From Montifringilla adamsi (lineage: Eukaryota > Chordata > Aves > Passeriformes > Passeridae): a stretch of 64,000 nucleotides of DNA. Within the stretch, counting starts at the first letter, position 1. Each line of letters opens with the position of its first letter. Positions 19,001 to 31,227 of the stretch are shown here, piece after piece. The notes under the pieces were generated by a model. It had not been told where the DNA came from. It worked only from the letters and a program-made list of their open reading frames with translations, and did not search any database. Position numbers and translations under genes: made by a program. The stretch lies in assembly GCA_017590115.1 (NCBI GenBank), contig JAGGNK010013670.1, forward strand, positions 558,001 to 622,000, written 5' to 3'.

Positions 19001-20977
19001 CTTTACCCTTTGCTAGGGGCACCAAGCTAAGAAAAGAGCAGAGTGCTCACAGGAAAGCGGGTCCAGTTCCGTGTCCAGCAGTGAAGAGCTGCTCAGACCA
19101 CAGGCCACCCACAGAGGACCATGAAACCAGCACAGGGGTGGACATTGGATGTGGTAAAGGAGATGGACAAGGCAGTGCAGAGGAATGGGGGTTGGGATAG
19201 AGATCTCAGCCACCAAGGGTGACCATACAGACAGGTGGCAGACGGCGCTGGGGACGAGGGTACAGCTGGTGGCACTGACACCACCCGTGGGTCTGCAGAA
19301 GGAGCTCACTTTGTGTGTGAGAAATGTTCTCCTACCTGCCCAGAATCACCCAGAGGATGGCGCAGGCAGGATCAGATCTTCTCCCAGAACACCCAGGGAT
19401 GCTTGCTTTCCTTCTGCCTGGGGGCACCCTTGCAGTCCCACCACTGCCCACTCCGTCCTCCTCTGCTCCATCCTCCCCAAACCCAAGGGAGAATGTGCTG
19501 ATTCTGTAAACCCCTGTGGCTGGGGCATGTTCCACCTCCACCTTCTGGGTGCCTCTTCCTGCAGGAGCTCTGAGGAAGGTGGGGGGGCTTTGAAGAGGCC
19601 ATTTCCATGCTGGAATAATGCTGGGCATTTTGCCTGGTGCCATTTGCACAGCTCATGCTTTGGCCGGTCCCCAGAGCCCTCCAGATCTTTGTTTCCGTGG
19701 CACTCGTTCAATAGGCAGGATGAAAATATACCCTGAGAGGAGACCAGTTGAGAAACCACATCCTGGAAGGGAGGGGATGTGTCAGAACAGTGCACCTGAG
19801 CCCCAGGGCACACTTTATGGGAAGCACTGGGTCATGGGCATTGGATCTACAGCACTGGATCTCAGGCTGGCACTGAATCACCCCAGCAGTGGGGTCATGG
19901 ACCTAGTCCCCATCCCCCATTCCCCATTCCCCATTCCCCATTCCCCATTCCCCATCCCCCATTCCCCATTCCCTGTTCCCTATTCCTCGTTCCCTATTTC
20001 CTATTCCCTGTATCCCTTGGGGATGGGACCAGATGAGCCTCAAGTGCCAGGAGATGGTACCAGCTGCCCTGAAGCGCTGCCCAGCTCGTGGGAAGATGTC
20101 CTGGCAGCATGGGAAGGGACTGTGTCTCTAAGGAGTTCCAAACTAGGGGCACACCAGGGGACAAGTGTTGGGGAAGATTCCTTTCCTCCCAGCACCTCCC
20201 AGGTTTGTGAAGGGTTCCTGGGGTGCTGGGCTGGTGGTGGCACCCGTGCTGGCTCACCCATGTGGAGGCAGCTTCCCACCTGCCCTTGTCCCTGGATGAG
20301 AGAGCTGTGCTTGGGATGGGCCCCTGGGTGGTCTCGGTGACACCCAGTGAGGCTGAGCTCCCCAGGGTTCAGGCTGCAGCACTGGCCCCTGCCCAGCTGG
20401 GGCTCTCAGCTCCGTGCCCTGCACCTCCCCAGGGAGCTGCTCCACAGCTCCCATCCATCCCCTTCCAGCCTCGGGAGAGGTGTCCACTGCCCACTCTATC
20501 TCACTGTCTGGGAATTTCTCCTGAGACTTTGTTTGCATTTTGCTGTCCTTATTTGCACCTCTTTGGGCTCATTTATACCCTTACATCTTCTGTTTTCATT
20601 GGTGCATCCCCTTCCCTCTGCCAGCTGTGCTCAAGGCACCTCCTGGGCCTCTCTTGGTGGCCCTAGGCCATTGTCCAGCACGGTGAGTGGGGCCATCCAC
20701 GACGTGACCCCCTCCTGCTGACCCCATCCCCAGAGCTGATCTCTGGCCCACCTCCACCTCCAGCCAGCTCCTGCCTGCCCTGCGCCATGCTGGCCACCAG
20801 GTCCCCCACCCTGTGGGCTTGTCCCTGACTGTCCCCAACTGCAGCCCTTGGGTTTGAGCCTGCTTTGGCTTTTCCTCTGTTCCTGAGCTAAGGCCAGGGC
20901 CTGCTGGGTACCTGCACTCCCAGAGTAGGTGCAGCCTCTGTGTGTTTGCCTGTTTCTCACCCCTCCCTGCAGCTCTG
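19001..20977. other. unique intergenic DNA with a simple repeat
   Basis: No gene is recognised. The CCCATT array at 19911-20010 is the only repeat seen. Confidence 0.45.
19911..20010. repeat. (CCCATT)n microsatellite
   Basis: A run of CCCATT hexamers, clean in the left half and decaying to CCTATT and CCTGTT variants on the right. Interrupting CCCATCCCC units occur at both ends of the clean block. Confidence 0.9.
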
Positions 20978-21195
20978 GGATAACGCAGCGCATCTGGATT
21001 CCTTGCATCCAGCCTCCAGCTGATGTGCCACATCTGGATTCCTTGCATACAATCACTGTCTAACAGGCTGTGTCTGGCTTCCCAGCATGTGATTCCTAGA
21101 TAACAAGTCACTCCTGGATTTCCTAAATGTGATTCTTGGATAACATGGCATATCTGGATTCCTTACATTCAATTCCTGGACAATATGGCACATAC
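20978..21195. repeat. 40-bp minisatellite, about 5.4 diverged copies
   Basis: The word GGATAAC or a variant recurs at 20978, 21018, 21058, 21098, 21138 and 21178, an exact 40-bp period. The shared core is CATCTGGATTCCTTGCAT. Units are clearly diverged from each other, so the array is old yet has kept its register without indels. Confidence 0.88.
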
Positions 21196-23229
21196 ACTCT
21201 CTGGCCAAGGCTGGGGCTGGAACAAGACTTTCTCCTTACAGTTTAAAGGATTTTTTTTTTTTTCTGGAGAAAATGAAGCTTTGACCTGAATTCCTGGCTG
21301 CCTCACAACATCTCTCTTCTACCTCGGCTTTGGCTGCTCTTGGCTGGGAGCCTGGCTGGAAAACAAAGATCCTATCTCCCCCCACCCCCTGGGCTTTGGG
21401 ACTGCTGGCAGTGGACATGCTGCCCCTCGCCAATTAGTGCTTACAATAATATTTTTCTCTAGGATTGAGCTTGGAATAACTTTGTTTTGACATAATCTGA
21501 ACTAATGTCTCCCCGGCAATGACAGTAAACACTCGACAATAAGTGTCAGTGCAGCCCTGGAGCTCTGCACAAGGGGCTCCAGCAGCTGGACATGAGGGAG
21601 AGGGGACAGGGCACAGCCTCAGGGAAGGGCCTGGTGATGGCAGGGTGGACCAAAGTCCCAGAGGTCCACTTCTCACCCTTCTCCCCCCCAGCTCCGCAGA
21701 GGGTGATGGAAAATGCAGCCTGGGGCTGTTGCTAGTCAGTTCCTTGGGCACCAGGAGTTATTGTGTCTGCACTGGTGGCAGCTCCAATTTAAACACTGTC
21801 ACTGCACTATTAATGGTCCTGGCACTCACTGACCCGAGAGCTCAGCCTGGGACTCAGCAGCAAGAATGTTTGTGGAGCCCAGCAAGAGCCCCTGAGCTTC
21901 AGTCCCTGTCCTGTTCCACTTGTGCCCTGATTCCAGCCAGGGCTGGTGTGCTCGGGGTGCCCTGTGCTGGCACATCAAGGCAGGATTCCTCCCCATACTC
22001 TCCCTCCCAGGAGAGGGCCCTGGGTGGTCTCACCTTCATGAAGTTGAAGTAACTGGACATGGGCATGGACCTGGACATGGGGAACTGGACCTGGGCAGAC
22101 GCCTGGACATAGGGAAGTGGGTGTGGGGAATTTTGCATGGACATGAGCCTGGATCTGGATCAGGACATTAGCCTGGGGTGGTACATGGGCATCTGAGCTC
22201 TCCACGTGTCCCAGAGCCTCTGGTGCTGCTTCCTTCCTGTTTTAATTCCTGCACTGTGCTGGTCCTGTGATCCCATCTGCCATAGGATCCCAAACAGACA
22301 CTTTTCAGGCCCCATGTGATTTGTCCAGAGGTTGAAGCCATGGAAATGTCTTCCTCTCTCCCTTCCCTGGCGAGCTCCATTTCCCTGCTGGATCCCATCC
22401 CATTCCCTGCACCTCCCAGAGTGAAAACTAGTCCTGAGAGCTTCCTGCTGGTTCAGTCCTGGGGACCAAGGAGATCATCCTTCCTCATCCCTCTCTCCTG
22501 TGAGCCACAATCCCACTCTGCTGGCCTGACCCTCACAGCAGCAAACAGCAGTGACTTCAGACCCCAGTGATAACCTGAGGGCAGGTGACACCACTCAACC
22601 CATCCCTCCCTCAGCAGGGTTTGTGCTCCCTGGAAAGACAGAGCTGCAGTGGGGGACCCACCAGGGCAAGCAGGACTTCAGGCTGCCAAACACGGCTTTC
22701 CTGGAGACCAGCAGGTGCATCCCTGCTTCTTCCTGGGGACCACAGCTCAGGAACTGGGTGTCATCCCTGCCTGACCACTCAGCATTACAGCATGGAGCGT
22801 ATATTCCAGTTCTGAACACCTCCCAAGGGATCTGAGATGGCCTCAGCATCTTCTTGGGCAGAGTGAAAGCTGCAGCTCCTCTGGTTGTTCTGGAAGAACA
22901 CAGGTTGCCTACATTGTTTTTTTGATGGATGAAACCACGTGCTTGATATCGGGGCAAGGAAAAGGAGCTGAGGAACAATATGTAGAAGACTTCTGAATGT
23001 CTGAATTCTGGAGTGGGCCCTGGAGGACTGATGTGATTGGTGACAAGGATAGCAGGAAAAGCCTGCCCTGGGCTGTACTTCATGCAAAGAAAGCAAAGGG
23101 GAATAGCTCAGGATAGATGCAAAAGGGGCACAACCTAGAACTGCAGATCCATGAGCTGCTCCAAGTGGTCAGGGCAGAGGCTGGGAGTTAAGGAGCCATG
23201 TCCATGCTTTGCAGAAAGGAGCTCTTCAC
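21196..23229. other. unique intergenic DNA
   Basis: No gene is recognised. It contains a T run near 21250 and the degenerate GGACATGG repeat listed separately. Confidence 0.45.
22050..22180. repeat. degenerate CTGGACATGGG repeat
   Basis: Words such as TGGACATGGGCATGGACC, TGGACATGGGGAACTGG, CTGGACATAGG and GGACATGAGCC recur every 12-30 bases. The unit is irregular, which fits a decayed minisatellite. Confidence 0.65.
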
Positions 23230-23380
23230 TGGTGATGCCGTATCCCTGGAAGCATCCAAAGCCAGGCAGAACGGGGCTTGGAGCAGCCTGGGACAGTGGA
23301 AGGTGTCCCTGCTCATGGCAGGGGGTAAAGTGGGTTGACCTTTGTGACTCTTCCAACCAAAACCATTTCATGATTCTGTG
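23230..23380 (+). mobile_element. CR1 LINE 3' end
   Basis: Sense-strand CR1 with GGGCTTGGAGCAGCCTGGG, GGAAGGTGTCCCTGCTCATG, GCAGGGGGT and the terminal AAAACCATTTCATGATTCTG. About 150 bp remains. Confidence 0.88.
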
Positions 23381-26133
23381 AAGTTGCACCATGTGTCCTG
23401 TCTGACTGCACATTCCCAGTGTGGAAGGAACAAGGGGGACAGGCAGCAGGGACAGTTTGAGCTGAGGTCCCTCTTATCAAGGAAATGGTGGGCTCCCAGA
23501 AATGCCTGGGACCTGTCTGGGTGGCCTTATTCATCCCTGTCTCCTTTTCTTTCCTCTTTGTCATGTGCTAGGAATCCTTTTATCCGTGTGTTTGTTTTTC
23601 TTTCCCTCTCCTTGCAGATGCTCAGTAACTCTTTGAACATATCAGATGGGTTTGTGTATCCCTGGTCTGTGGATTCCCCACAGAGGAAAACAGGCACCTC
23701 TGGAGCAAGTTGCACATTGGCCTGAGGTCATGTCTACAGCAGCCTGGCAAAGTCCCTCTGGAATTCTTGCTCTGAGCGTGGGGCAGGCCAGGGAGGGTGA
23801 TGCTGCACATGGGAGCAGTTCCCAAAGCCAGGAGGGATGGTGGGTGCTGACAGGAATAAACACTGTGGCACAGAAAGGATAAGGCAGCCATGGCTTGGGA
23901 GTGCAACAGCCTGGGGCCATGGTGGAGCCATGGACAAGCCTGGCAGCTCCTTTGGAAAAGTGTATTTGGAGACCTTCCTCCCCTGGATGCCTCATGGAGC
24001 ATCAGATGGTGACTGCAGGGTGTGGATTTTCCTGCAGGCCCATATCCCCTCTGAGGCCAGCCTGGCCCAGGAGTGTCTGAGCATTCTCTGCCCAGAGTGA
24101 GTGTCAGACACCAAGTCCTGAGGGTGCCTCTCATTTGGTGTCCTGCTCAACCAATGTTCCCCTTAAATGTCTGAAGGAAGATGTGTTCCAAAGCCAGACT
24201 GATCCCTCAAAAAGCCACAGGCACACAGCCTCTCCAAACATTGTCCTTCCTGGCCCAAATGCAGCCAGTCCACACTTTGTGGGTACTGTGTCATGTCCCA
24301 AACCTGAGGGACAAGTTTGTGATGGATCAGGCAAGGATTCTTTCCAAGTGCCCATACCTGGCCTGCTAGAGCAAAGGGAACCTTCTTTGGGACATGGGCA
24401 GCCTTGCTGTACTGTTCTGCAACCCAGTCCATCTCTCACACCCTGACCCTTCCTCCCTCCTTCCCAACACCCCATTTATCTCCTGGGAGGGAAATAAATT
24501 GATCTCCTTCCGGGGACTTCCCTTCCAGGCTGGTCCTGCAGTGCCCATCACCTGCTCAGGGCAGAGACCCCCTGCCCTGTGTGGATGGGGGACATGGTGG
24601 TCACTGTTACACCAGAGAGTAACTCTGAGGTCCTTCCCATGAGCTCTTGGTGAAGCAGGGAGACTCGGGGCTGGGCTGGGGAAGATGTCAGAGGAATGGG
24701 AGCATCACTGTGTGTGGAGAGCCAGGAAGGTGAGTGTGGTTCCAGGGGACAACTGCAGCTGTGGCCACAGGGTTCCTGAGGTGACTTCAGGAGGGACCCA
24801 CGGATGGACCTGGAGAGACAAGTCTGGAGCTAAAGTGGAGAAGCAAAGGCAACCTCATTGCAATCCTGGCAAAAGCTGGTGCAAGAGATGTTTTTGGATA
24901 AATGCTTACTCTGAAGACTTTCATCTTCAAGGACGTTCATATTTTTGATGGCAAAGTATAGAGGTTCTCCTGCCTGCCATGCTGAGCAGACTTCACTGTC
25001 CCAAACAGGTGATCAAGAGGAGGAAAAGGACAGAGCTGCCATCCCTGCCACCTCACCATCAGTCCCAGGGGTGGGACAGGTTTGGGGCTGGCCAGAGGCT
25101 TTCAGGAGCAGCTCTGTGGCCCCCTCCTTCCCACAGCCATGGGCCAGCAAAGGCAGAGCAGGACCCCCTGCAGCAGCTGGGGTCCCCCAGCAGCCTGGTG
25201 ACCCTTCTGCAGGACCCTTGGTCTCCTGCCTCCCCGGGGGAACAGCGTGAGCAGCACCCAGCAGCTGCCCCTGCCCGAGTGCAAAGGAGGCCTGAGGACA
25301 TGGATGGAGAGGGGGGAGCAGAGGGAGGCAGCACAGAGGAACAATTGAAAAGAGGAAAAAGGAAATCCTCCTGGAGCAGTGAAAGTGTTTTCCCAGACTG
25401 TCTGGCCGCTCCAATGACCTCATTCTCTGAGGTGCTGTTAATTGGGCTGGAGAACAGGATGTCCAGCCCTGCCAGCCCCCCTGCCTGGTCACCTGCACAG
25501 CCCCTGTGCCCAGCAGCCCTCCCCAACCCCACTGTGTCCCTGAGGGGGTTCCCAGTGCCCAGGCTCGTGCCAGGGGTCGTTAACCAGGGTTAACAAGCCC
25601 CAGATTTCCATGAGTTCATCTCAACTGTTTATCCTGGAAACCCCCTCTGCAAAAGCAGTGATGCATACACAGATCTGGAGTGGAGACTGGCACCAGAGTC
25701 CTGGGAAGAGAGAGAGCCTGGCCCTGAGTTCTGTGACCATCCCTGGGGTACAAGTGGCTCCTGTGACGGAAAAGGCACGAGGGACCACGCACAGAGGAGC
25801 AGGAGGCAGCAGCTGGATCTCAGGTGGCTGGGCTGGGTGGGAAAAGCAGGATGGTGCATCAGAGGTGATGGGGAACTCGCAGGGCTGTCCTGTTCCATGC
25901 ACAAAGTTCCAAGGGAATGTTTCCTGCTGGGTCAGTATTTTAACTGAGATAATGGAGATCTGAGTAATGGATCCCCTCCAGGATCATCTCTTCTATAAAG
26001 CTGTGGGCACCAATGAAAGTTTTTTTCACATCTTTCCCTGGAGAAATTTTATGGATAGGAAGAGAAACAAGTAGAGCTTCTTTCCTGACACATATTTGCC
26101 CAATTGAAAAAAAAAAAAAACCTGAAAAATTAC
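23381..26133. other. unique intergenic DNA
   Basis: No gene can be supported. A strong acceptor-like tract of pyrimidines ending CTTGCAG lies at about 23595-23617 but opens into no recognisable exon. An A run lies at about 26106-26120. Confidence 0.45.
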
Positions 26134-26169
26134 ACAATCACAGAATTGTTTGTGTTGGAAGGAACCTTA

Positions 26170-26173
26170 AAGA
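26170..26173. repeat. target-site duplication AAGA, left copy
   Basis: Four bases of CR1 repeated at 26498-26501 on the other side of the LTR-like element. Confidence 0.7.
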
Positions 26174-26497
26174 TGTATTGCATATAGGTAAAACCTTACA
26201 AAGGGAAGGCCTTGTAAAATCCTGACTCAGGCTTGTTACTTCGGCTAAGAAGAAAAGCACTGTGGGAAAGAGACAATTGAATTAGGGGTAGAAAAACAAG
26301 TTATATAACCATTACATATTCACATTGTGGTGTATGATGGTTGGTTGAATTATGTTTGTTATGATTTAAAGCTGTGTAAATGATAACCAACTAACTGCCT
26401 AAAAGGGCCTGGTTTTTGCAATGAAGCCCCTCTCCTTTGTACCTGCCTGGGGACCCTGTGTCACTTCGGACTCTTACCCACAGCTGGTGCCCGAACA
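26174..26497. mobile_element. 324-bp LTR-like insertion (probable solo LTR) inside CR1
   Basis: The element begins TGTATTG and ends CCGAACA, so it has the TGT...ACA termini of retroviral LTRs. It is flanked by the 4-bp direct repeat AAGA at 26170-26173 and 26498-26501. Boundaries are fixed by the interrupted CR1. Four-base duplications occur with class I (gamma-like) endogenous retroviruses. No coding sequence is present, as expected of a solo LTR left by recombination. TATATAA at 26302-26308 could be a promoter element and sits in a near-palindrome, so orientation is not settled. The last 13 bases resemble a lysine-tRNA primer-binding site. The exact family was not identified. Confidence 0.75.
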
Positions 26498-26501
26498 AAG
26501 A
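26498..26501. repeat. target-site duplication AAGA, right copy
   Basis: Right-hand copy of the 4-bp duplication; CR1 sequence resumes directly after it. Confidence 0.7.
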
Positions 26502-26592
26502 TGAACTTGTTACAACCCCCTGCCATGGGCAGGGACACCTTCCACTAGCCCAGGTTGCTCCAAGCCCTTTCTGACCTGGCCCAAATCCTTAC

Positions 26593-28023
26593 AAGCTCCC
26601 TCAGAAAGCCACTAGCTGTCATTCAAATTTCCCTGCTTCACACATCAGGAAGGGATGAGGGACAGACGAGATTGCATCAGCCTTGCAAAATCCAAACACC
26701 AATAAGTACTTGGGAGCTCTTTTATTTAGCAGAGGAATTAAAATAACGAGACCCAGAGGCTGGGAGTTAAAGCAAGGCCTGCTCAAGTGTGGATTAGCAC
26801 ATATTTCAACACTGACCATGACTGGAACTAATTGCAGAGAGCAGAGGTTGGATTCTGCTCCGTAGGAAGCCTGGCTGCCTTTCCAGCAGAGGGGCTTACG
26901 CCAAGAGATCATTCCTGTCTTGATGGTCACAGGACAACACTCTCAGGCCCCTGATGTCCAAGTCATGCTCAGGTCTCATGGCCCTGGATTTGGTGCATCT
27001 GAAAGGTGCCAAGCACAGATCTGTGCCCTGCAGCTGCCCGGTGCCTCCAGAACAGGGGTCACCTCCCATCTTCTGGGCTCTCCTTCCCACCCCAGGCAAA
27101 GTGGGGGTATTTTTAAGGTGGGAAAAGGTTTCTGTGGGTTTTGTGTTCCTATTAGAGAGGGCATTGTCAGAGCCAGGCCCCTGGGACAGGGGCTGGAGTG
27201 GGAGAGCTGAGCATGTAAAACATGACTGGAAGTACAAAGTGTCCAAATCAAGGATTTTTTTTACTTTTGTCTTTCAATAGTTAAAAGAGCTTCTATCTGC
27301 CATCAGCATTGCTGATAAACAGTCTCCAGAATGCCAAATGCCATGTACTTGTAGCTTTCTTTAAAGATAAGAGAGGGTTTCCCATGGCATTGGATACTCT
27401 GTTCCCACTCCCTCTGGGAGCCTTTATCATGGTTTTAGTGCCATATTTGTCTGTTCCAAACTCTAAAAGATCTTGGTATCTTGGTTTGTGGCGTGTTGTT
27501 CTGGGATCTCAAATGCCAGGAACTGATAATGGCATTTTTTTGTGGTTGAATCTCATCAACTTTTCCTCCAGGACAGACAACAGCACACAAAGCCAAGGAG
27601 TCCTCCTGGGAGATGTTCTGTCAGCCATGAGCTGTGTCCTGACTACAGTTTTGGGTTGGAATTGCCGTTTTGGGTTAAAGCAAGCTGCAGCATCGCTCGC
27701 ACCCATCAGGACAATGACGGAGTTGTCCACAGCACATCTGTGCAGAGCCACTGCTCTCCATGGACACAGAGTCTCATTTCCCTGTCCCCATTTTTATTCC
27801 TGGGTGTCACTTTGCAACTCCCTTGTACGACTTCCTGGAATGTTTTGCAATTAAATGCAAAACACTTGGGGTTTGCACACAAACGAGGGCAATGAAGACA
27901 AGACTCAGACAAATTACAGATGCCAGCTGGTCCCAGTGCCCCCATACTTGGGGTTTTTTTGCAGGATTTCTTAACATTTTCTGTGTCAGTTTTTGTGCTT
28001 TATTGTTTGAATATCTTCTTTTA
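26593..28023. other. unique, AT-richer DNA
   Basis: GC falls compared with the left half of the window. No gene is recognised. Acceptor-like CTTTCAATAG near 27282 and other weak splice motifs do not join into a coding frame. Confidence 0.45.
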
Positions 28024-28188
28024 ATCATAAAATCATACAGTTGCTAAGGTTGGAAAAGCCCTCTGAGATCACTGAGTCCAACCTTTCCCCCAGCACTGCC
28101 AAGGCCACCACTAACCATGTCCCCAGTGCCACATCCATATGTTTTTTGGAACATTTCCAGGGACAGTAACTCCACCACTTCCCCAGGG
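28024..28188 (-). mobile_element. CR1 LINE 3' end
   Basis: Reverse-strand CR1: ATCATAAAATCATACAG, AAGGTTGGAAAAGCCCTC, TGAGTCCAACCTTTCCCC, CACTGCCAAGGCCACCAC, ending near CCACCACTTCCCCAGG. It belongs to the same subtype as the copy at 18701-19000. Confidence 0.9.
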
Positions 28189-30196
28189 TTTTGTCAGTTG
28201 CTGTTGTCATGTTGTCATGCCCACATTATTCTCTGGAGCTGGGTAATATCTTCCAGGCCTGGAAAGTTGAGCTCTGTTCCTGCTGACCTTCAGGATATCT
28301 TTTCCTTGGTGAGTAGCAAGAGTGTTTTCTCCACAGGACTTGATTTTGCTGCAAGAGTTTATTTTTTTTTACATTTGTCTTTTCTCTACCTACTTTATTT
28401 CCTACTAGTTTTGCTATTATTCCCCTTGGAAATGGCTTTAGGTTGAGACTTCAACCCCCCTTTTTTTCAGAATACTGCTAGTTTTCCTTACAGGATGGTT
28501 TTAGCTGATGAGTTATGACTTCATCTCCGTTTTTCAAACTACTTGGGAAGCAGCTGATGTTAATTGTTGAGTCTTTGTGATGTCATGGGATTGTATTTGG
28601 AACTGAGCTTCCATTATGCTCTGTCTCAACTTGAACTGCAGATTCTAAGACTGAAATCCTGTTGTTTTCTCTCCAAATTTGTTTAAAAAATCTCTTGCAA
28701 TGCTGATGAGTCCATCTCTTCCTTAAGGATGTCACTGAAAGCATTGTTATTAGGCAGGACAGTATTGACCTCTGCATCTGGTTTTGTGTTGTTTTGCGGC
28801 ATAACTTGAGATCCAGATTCTTTGCTAATAAAATCATCATCTCAGGCAGAATTTAGAGCTGGCGTATTTTGTCCTAGTACTTATGTTTTAATTTTCTCTA
28901 TTTCTGAATAAACAAACCAGACCTGAATAAGAATATTTCTTCTCTTTCCTTTTTTTTTTTCCTTTTTCCAGTTTATTTTTTCGTTTAGTTGAGCCAACAA
29001 CTTTACATGGGTCCAGCCCACGCTGTTACTCACCTCTCTTGCCTAATCTAGATCTGAACTAATTGGGAACAGCCTCGCTTTCCCCTGATGAGCTACTGCT
29101 GCTTCATTAGTGATGTTTTTGACTCCAGCCCCAGGACACCACTCCCTCTCTCCCCTTCCCTCACCAGAGTGTTGGTGGGCAGTGGTGGTCACCCCTGGCT
29201 GGGGAGGGGCTGGTGCTCAGCAGATGCTCTGGAGATGCTCCAGCTGTGAACAGCACAAACTCCAACATGTGCACAGGCAGGAGCCTCCCTGGGCTGGAGC
29301 TGGATGGAAATTGCCTGAAGTGGCTTGGGGAAAGCACCTGGATGGAGAACCTTTGCTTTAAAGAAGACAGACATTCCTTGGAGAGACTAATGCAGGGGCA
29401 GTGGAGGGACTGGTTTCACCTTGGGGTCTGTGCCCTGTTTCAGTGAAACTGGTGCCTTTGCCAGTCTAACACAGAAGTGCTGCATGTGGCACTGACAACA
29501 GCTGCTGATGGATGCTCCAGGCTCCAGGAGAACATCCAGGTGCCACCTGCTCCATCCCCTGGTGGAGACTGCTGTGGGAAGACCCTGCCTGGCCAAGGGT
29601 CTTGGCAAGGGGAAAGGGCAGGGTGCCTAAAGAGGGGGGGTGGAGACAAGGTCTGTGCTGGGACTCTCTACTGGGCTGCTCGTGGATTTGTTGGGCAGGA
29701 GTGGGGCTGGGACCTGTCTTCCTTCTGCTGGTGCCCCTCATCCTGTGGTCACCATCTCCAGGAGATGCTCCAAAGCCTGCCTGGGATCTTCCTGGCTTCT
29801 TGCTTTGGACTATGCAGGAATCTCATGAAAAGTGCACTGGCTGCAGGAGAGGAGCATCCTGAGGTCCAGAGGGATGGCTGAAACAAACACTGAGGTCCAG
29901 CAGAATCTGGGCTGCTCAGGCTGACCCTTCCCAGCCAGCTGTGCCCATGCCTTGCTTCCTCCCTACTCAGCCTGCTTGTGTCCCTTGTTCCTGCCCATCC
30001 CTTCCATCTGTCCCTCCAGGAGACACCTGTGGGCACTGAGGGGGTGCTGGCAGCCTGTTCCCCCTGTCCTGGGTGGCTGCCGTGACATCCCTATGGCACC
30101 CTGCCCTGCTCTGCTGCTCGGCTAGGCTCTGCAGCCCTGGGGAGAAGGGATAAGATCCTGTGGGTCTGGAAGAAGAGTCATGGATTCAAAGATTCA
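28189..30196. other. AT-rich unique DNA grading into GC-rich
   Basis: From 28189 to about 29060 the sequence is AT-rich with T-runs and CTTTT words. It has no tandem structure and no gene. After 29100 it returns to GC-rich unique sequence. The AT-rich part may be a decayed transposon too old to recognise by eye, or simply low-GC spacer. Confidence 0.45.
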
Positions 30197-30590
30197 GAGA
30201 ATCACAGAATATCCCGAGTGGGAAGGGATCCCCAAGGATCATCCAGCCCAACTCCTGGCCCTGCACAGACACCCCAACAATTCCACCCTGGGCATCCCTG
30301 GAGCAGTGTCCAAACACTCCTGGAGCTCTGGCAGCCTCGGGGCAGTGCCTATTCCCCGGGGAGCCTGGGCAGTGCCCAGCACCCTCTGGGGGAAAAATTT
30401 TTACCTGATACCCAGCCCTGACATGGCTCCAGCCATTCCCTGGGTCCTGTCCCTGCACACAGGGAGCAGGGGTTGAAGCTGCACTCTGGGAGGAAGCTGC
30501 AGCACCCGGTGAGGTCTGACCTCAATCTTCTTCAGCTGAACACATTCCAAGTGACCTCAGCCACTCCTCGTGTGCCTTCTCTCTGAGGGA
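30197..30590 (-). mobile_element. CR1 LINE 3' fragment, long copy
   Basis: Reverse-strand CR1 starting AATCACAGAATATCCCGAG and continuing through GGATCATCCAGCCCAACTCC, CCTGCACAGACACC and TGACCTCAATCTTCTTCAG. It is about 390 bp. Its 5' truncation point faces the CpG island that starts about 50 bp further on. Confidence 0.85.
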
Positions 30591-30639
30591 GTGGGTGGGG
30601 ACAGCTGGGGTGGCTCTAGCGGGGTGCAGTGACACCCCC

Positions 30640-31150
30640 CCTGCCCCCAGCCTGCCCTGCCCTGGCAGAGTGACAGCCCTGCCGGCGCTGCCCTGCGCTC
30701 CGTGGGCAGCTCCCGGGCCTGCCTGAGCGGCTCCAGATGTGCCGGTGGCCGGTGACCAGCTGTGCGCTGCTGCCGGGACTCCCTGGAGCGGCTGCGGGCG
30801 AGGGACTCTGCCAGCACGGTCCCGGGCCGGCTCGGCGTGGGGCCGGGCCACAGCCCTGGCACCCCTGACCCCCAAGCGCTGCCTGTCCGTGGGGAGCCGC
30901 TCGGGTGTGGAACGGGCTGCGCCTCCCTCCAGATGTTGCCGCGGCCCCTGACCCCCGTTCCCTCACAGCGGGGTCTGTCTGGGTCACAGAAGGAGCCGGG
31001 CAGGCTCTGAAGCTGCGGCTGTTGCGGCTGCAGCAGCGGGTAGAGGCGGTGCCGTGCAGCCACGGACACTGCCCGGCGGGCAGCGGGGTGCCAGGCGGCC
31101 GCTGTCCTGCAGCAGTGACAGGGCATCCCCCCGGGACGTGCTGTGGGGAT
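30640..31150. promoter_or_regulatory. CpG island flanked by head-to-head CR1 copies
   Basis: CpG-dense block with GCGGCTGCGG and GCCGGCG words. A minus-strand CR1 lies on its left and a plus-strand CR1 on its right, so both truncated 5' ends point at the island. No exon is recognised. It may be an unannotated promoter. Confidence 0.5.
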
Positions 31151-31227
31151 GCGGCAGCGGGAACACGCCAGCCCGAGCAGGGATGGAGCGTGGAGAGCAC
31201 CACAGAGAGAGAGGGGCTTTAGCACAG

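Larger units (their letters stand above)
26134..26592 (-). mobile_element. CR1 LINE 3' end split by a later insertion
   Basis: The left part, 26134-26173, is the reverse complement of the CR1 terminus (AATCACAGAATTG, then GTTGGAAGGAACCTTAAAGA). The right part, 26498-26592, continues the same element (ACAACCCCCTGCCATGGGC, GGGACACCTTCCACTAG, CCAGGTTGCTCCAAGCCC). Removing the intervening element and one AAGA gives an uninterrupted CR1 register. The CR1 was therefore in place first. Confidence 0.9.

Noticed and set aside
19911..20010. CCCATT array considered as interstitial telomere (CCCTAA)
   Set aside because: The unit is CCCATT throughout, not CCCTAA.
27309..27854. 181-codon open frame
   Set aside because: No recognisable domain and no coding context.
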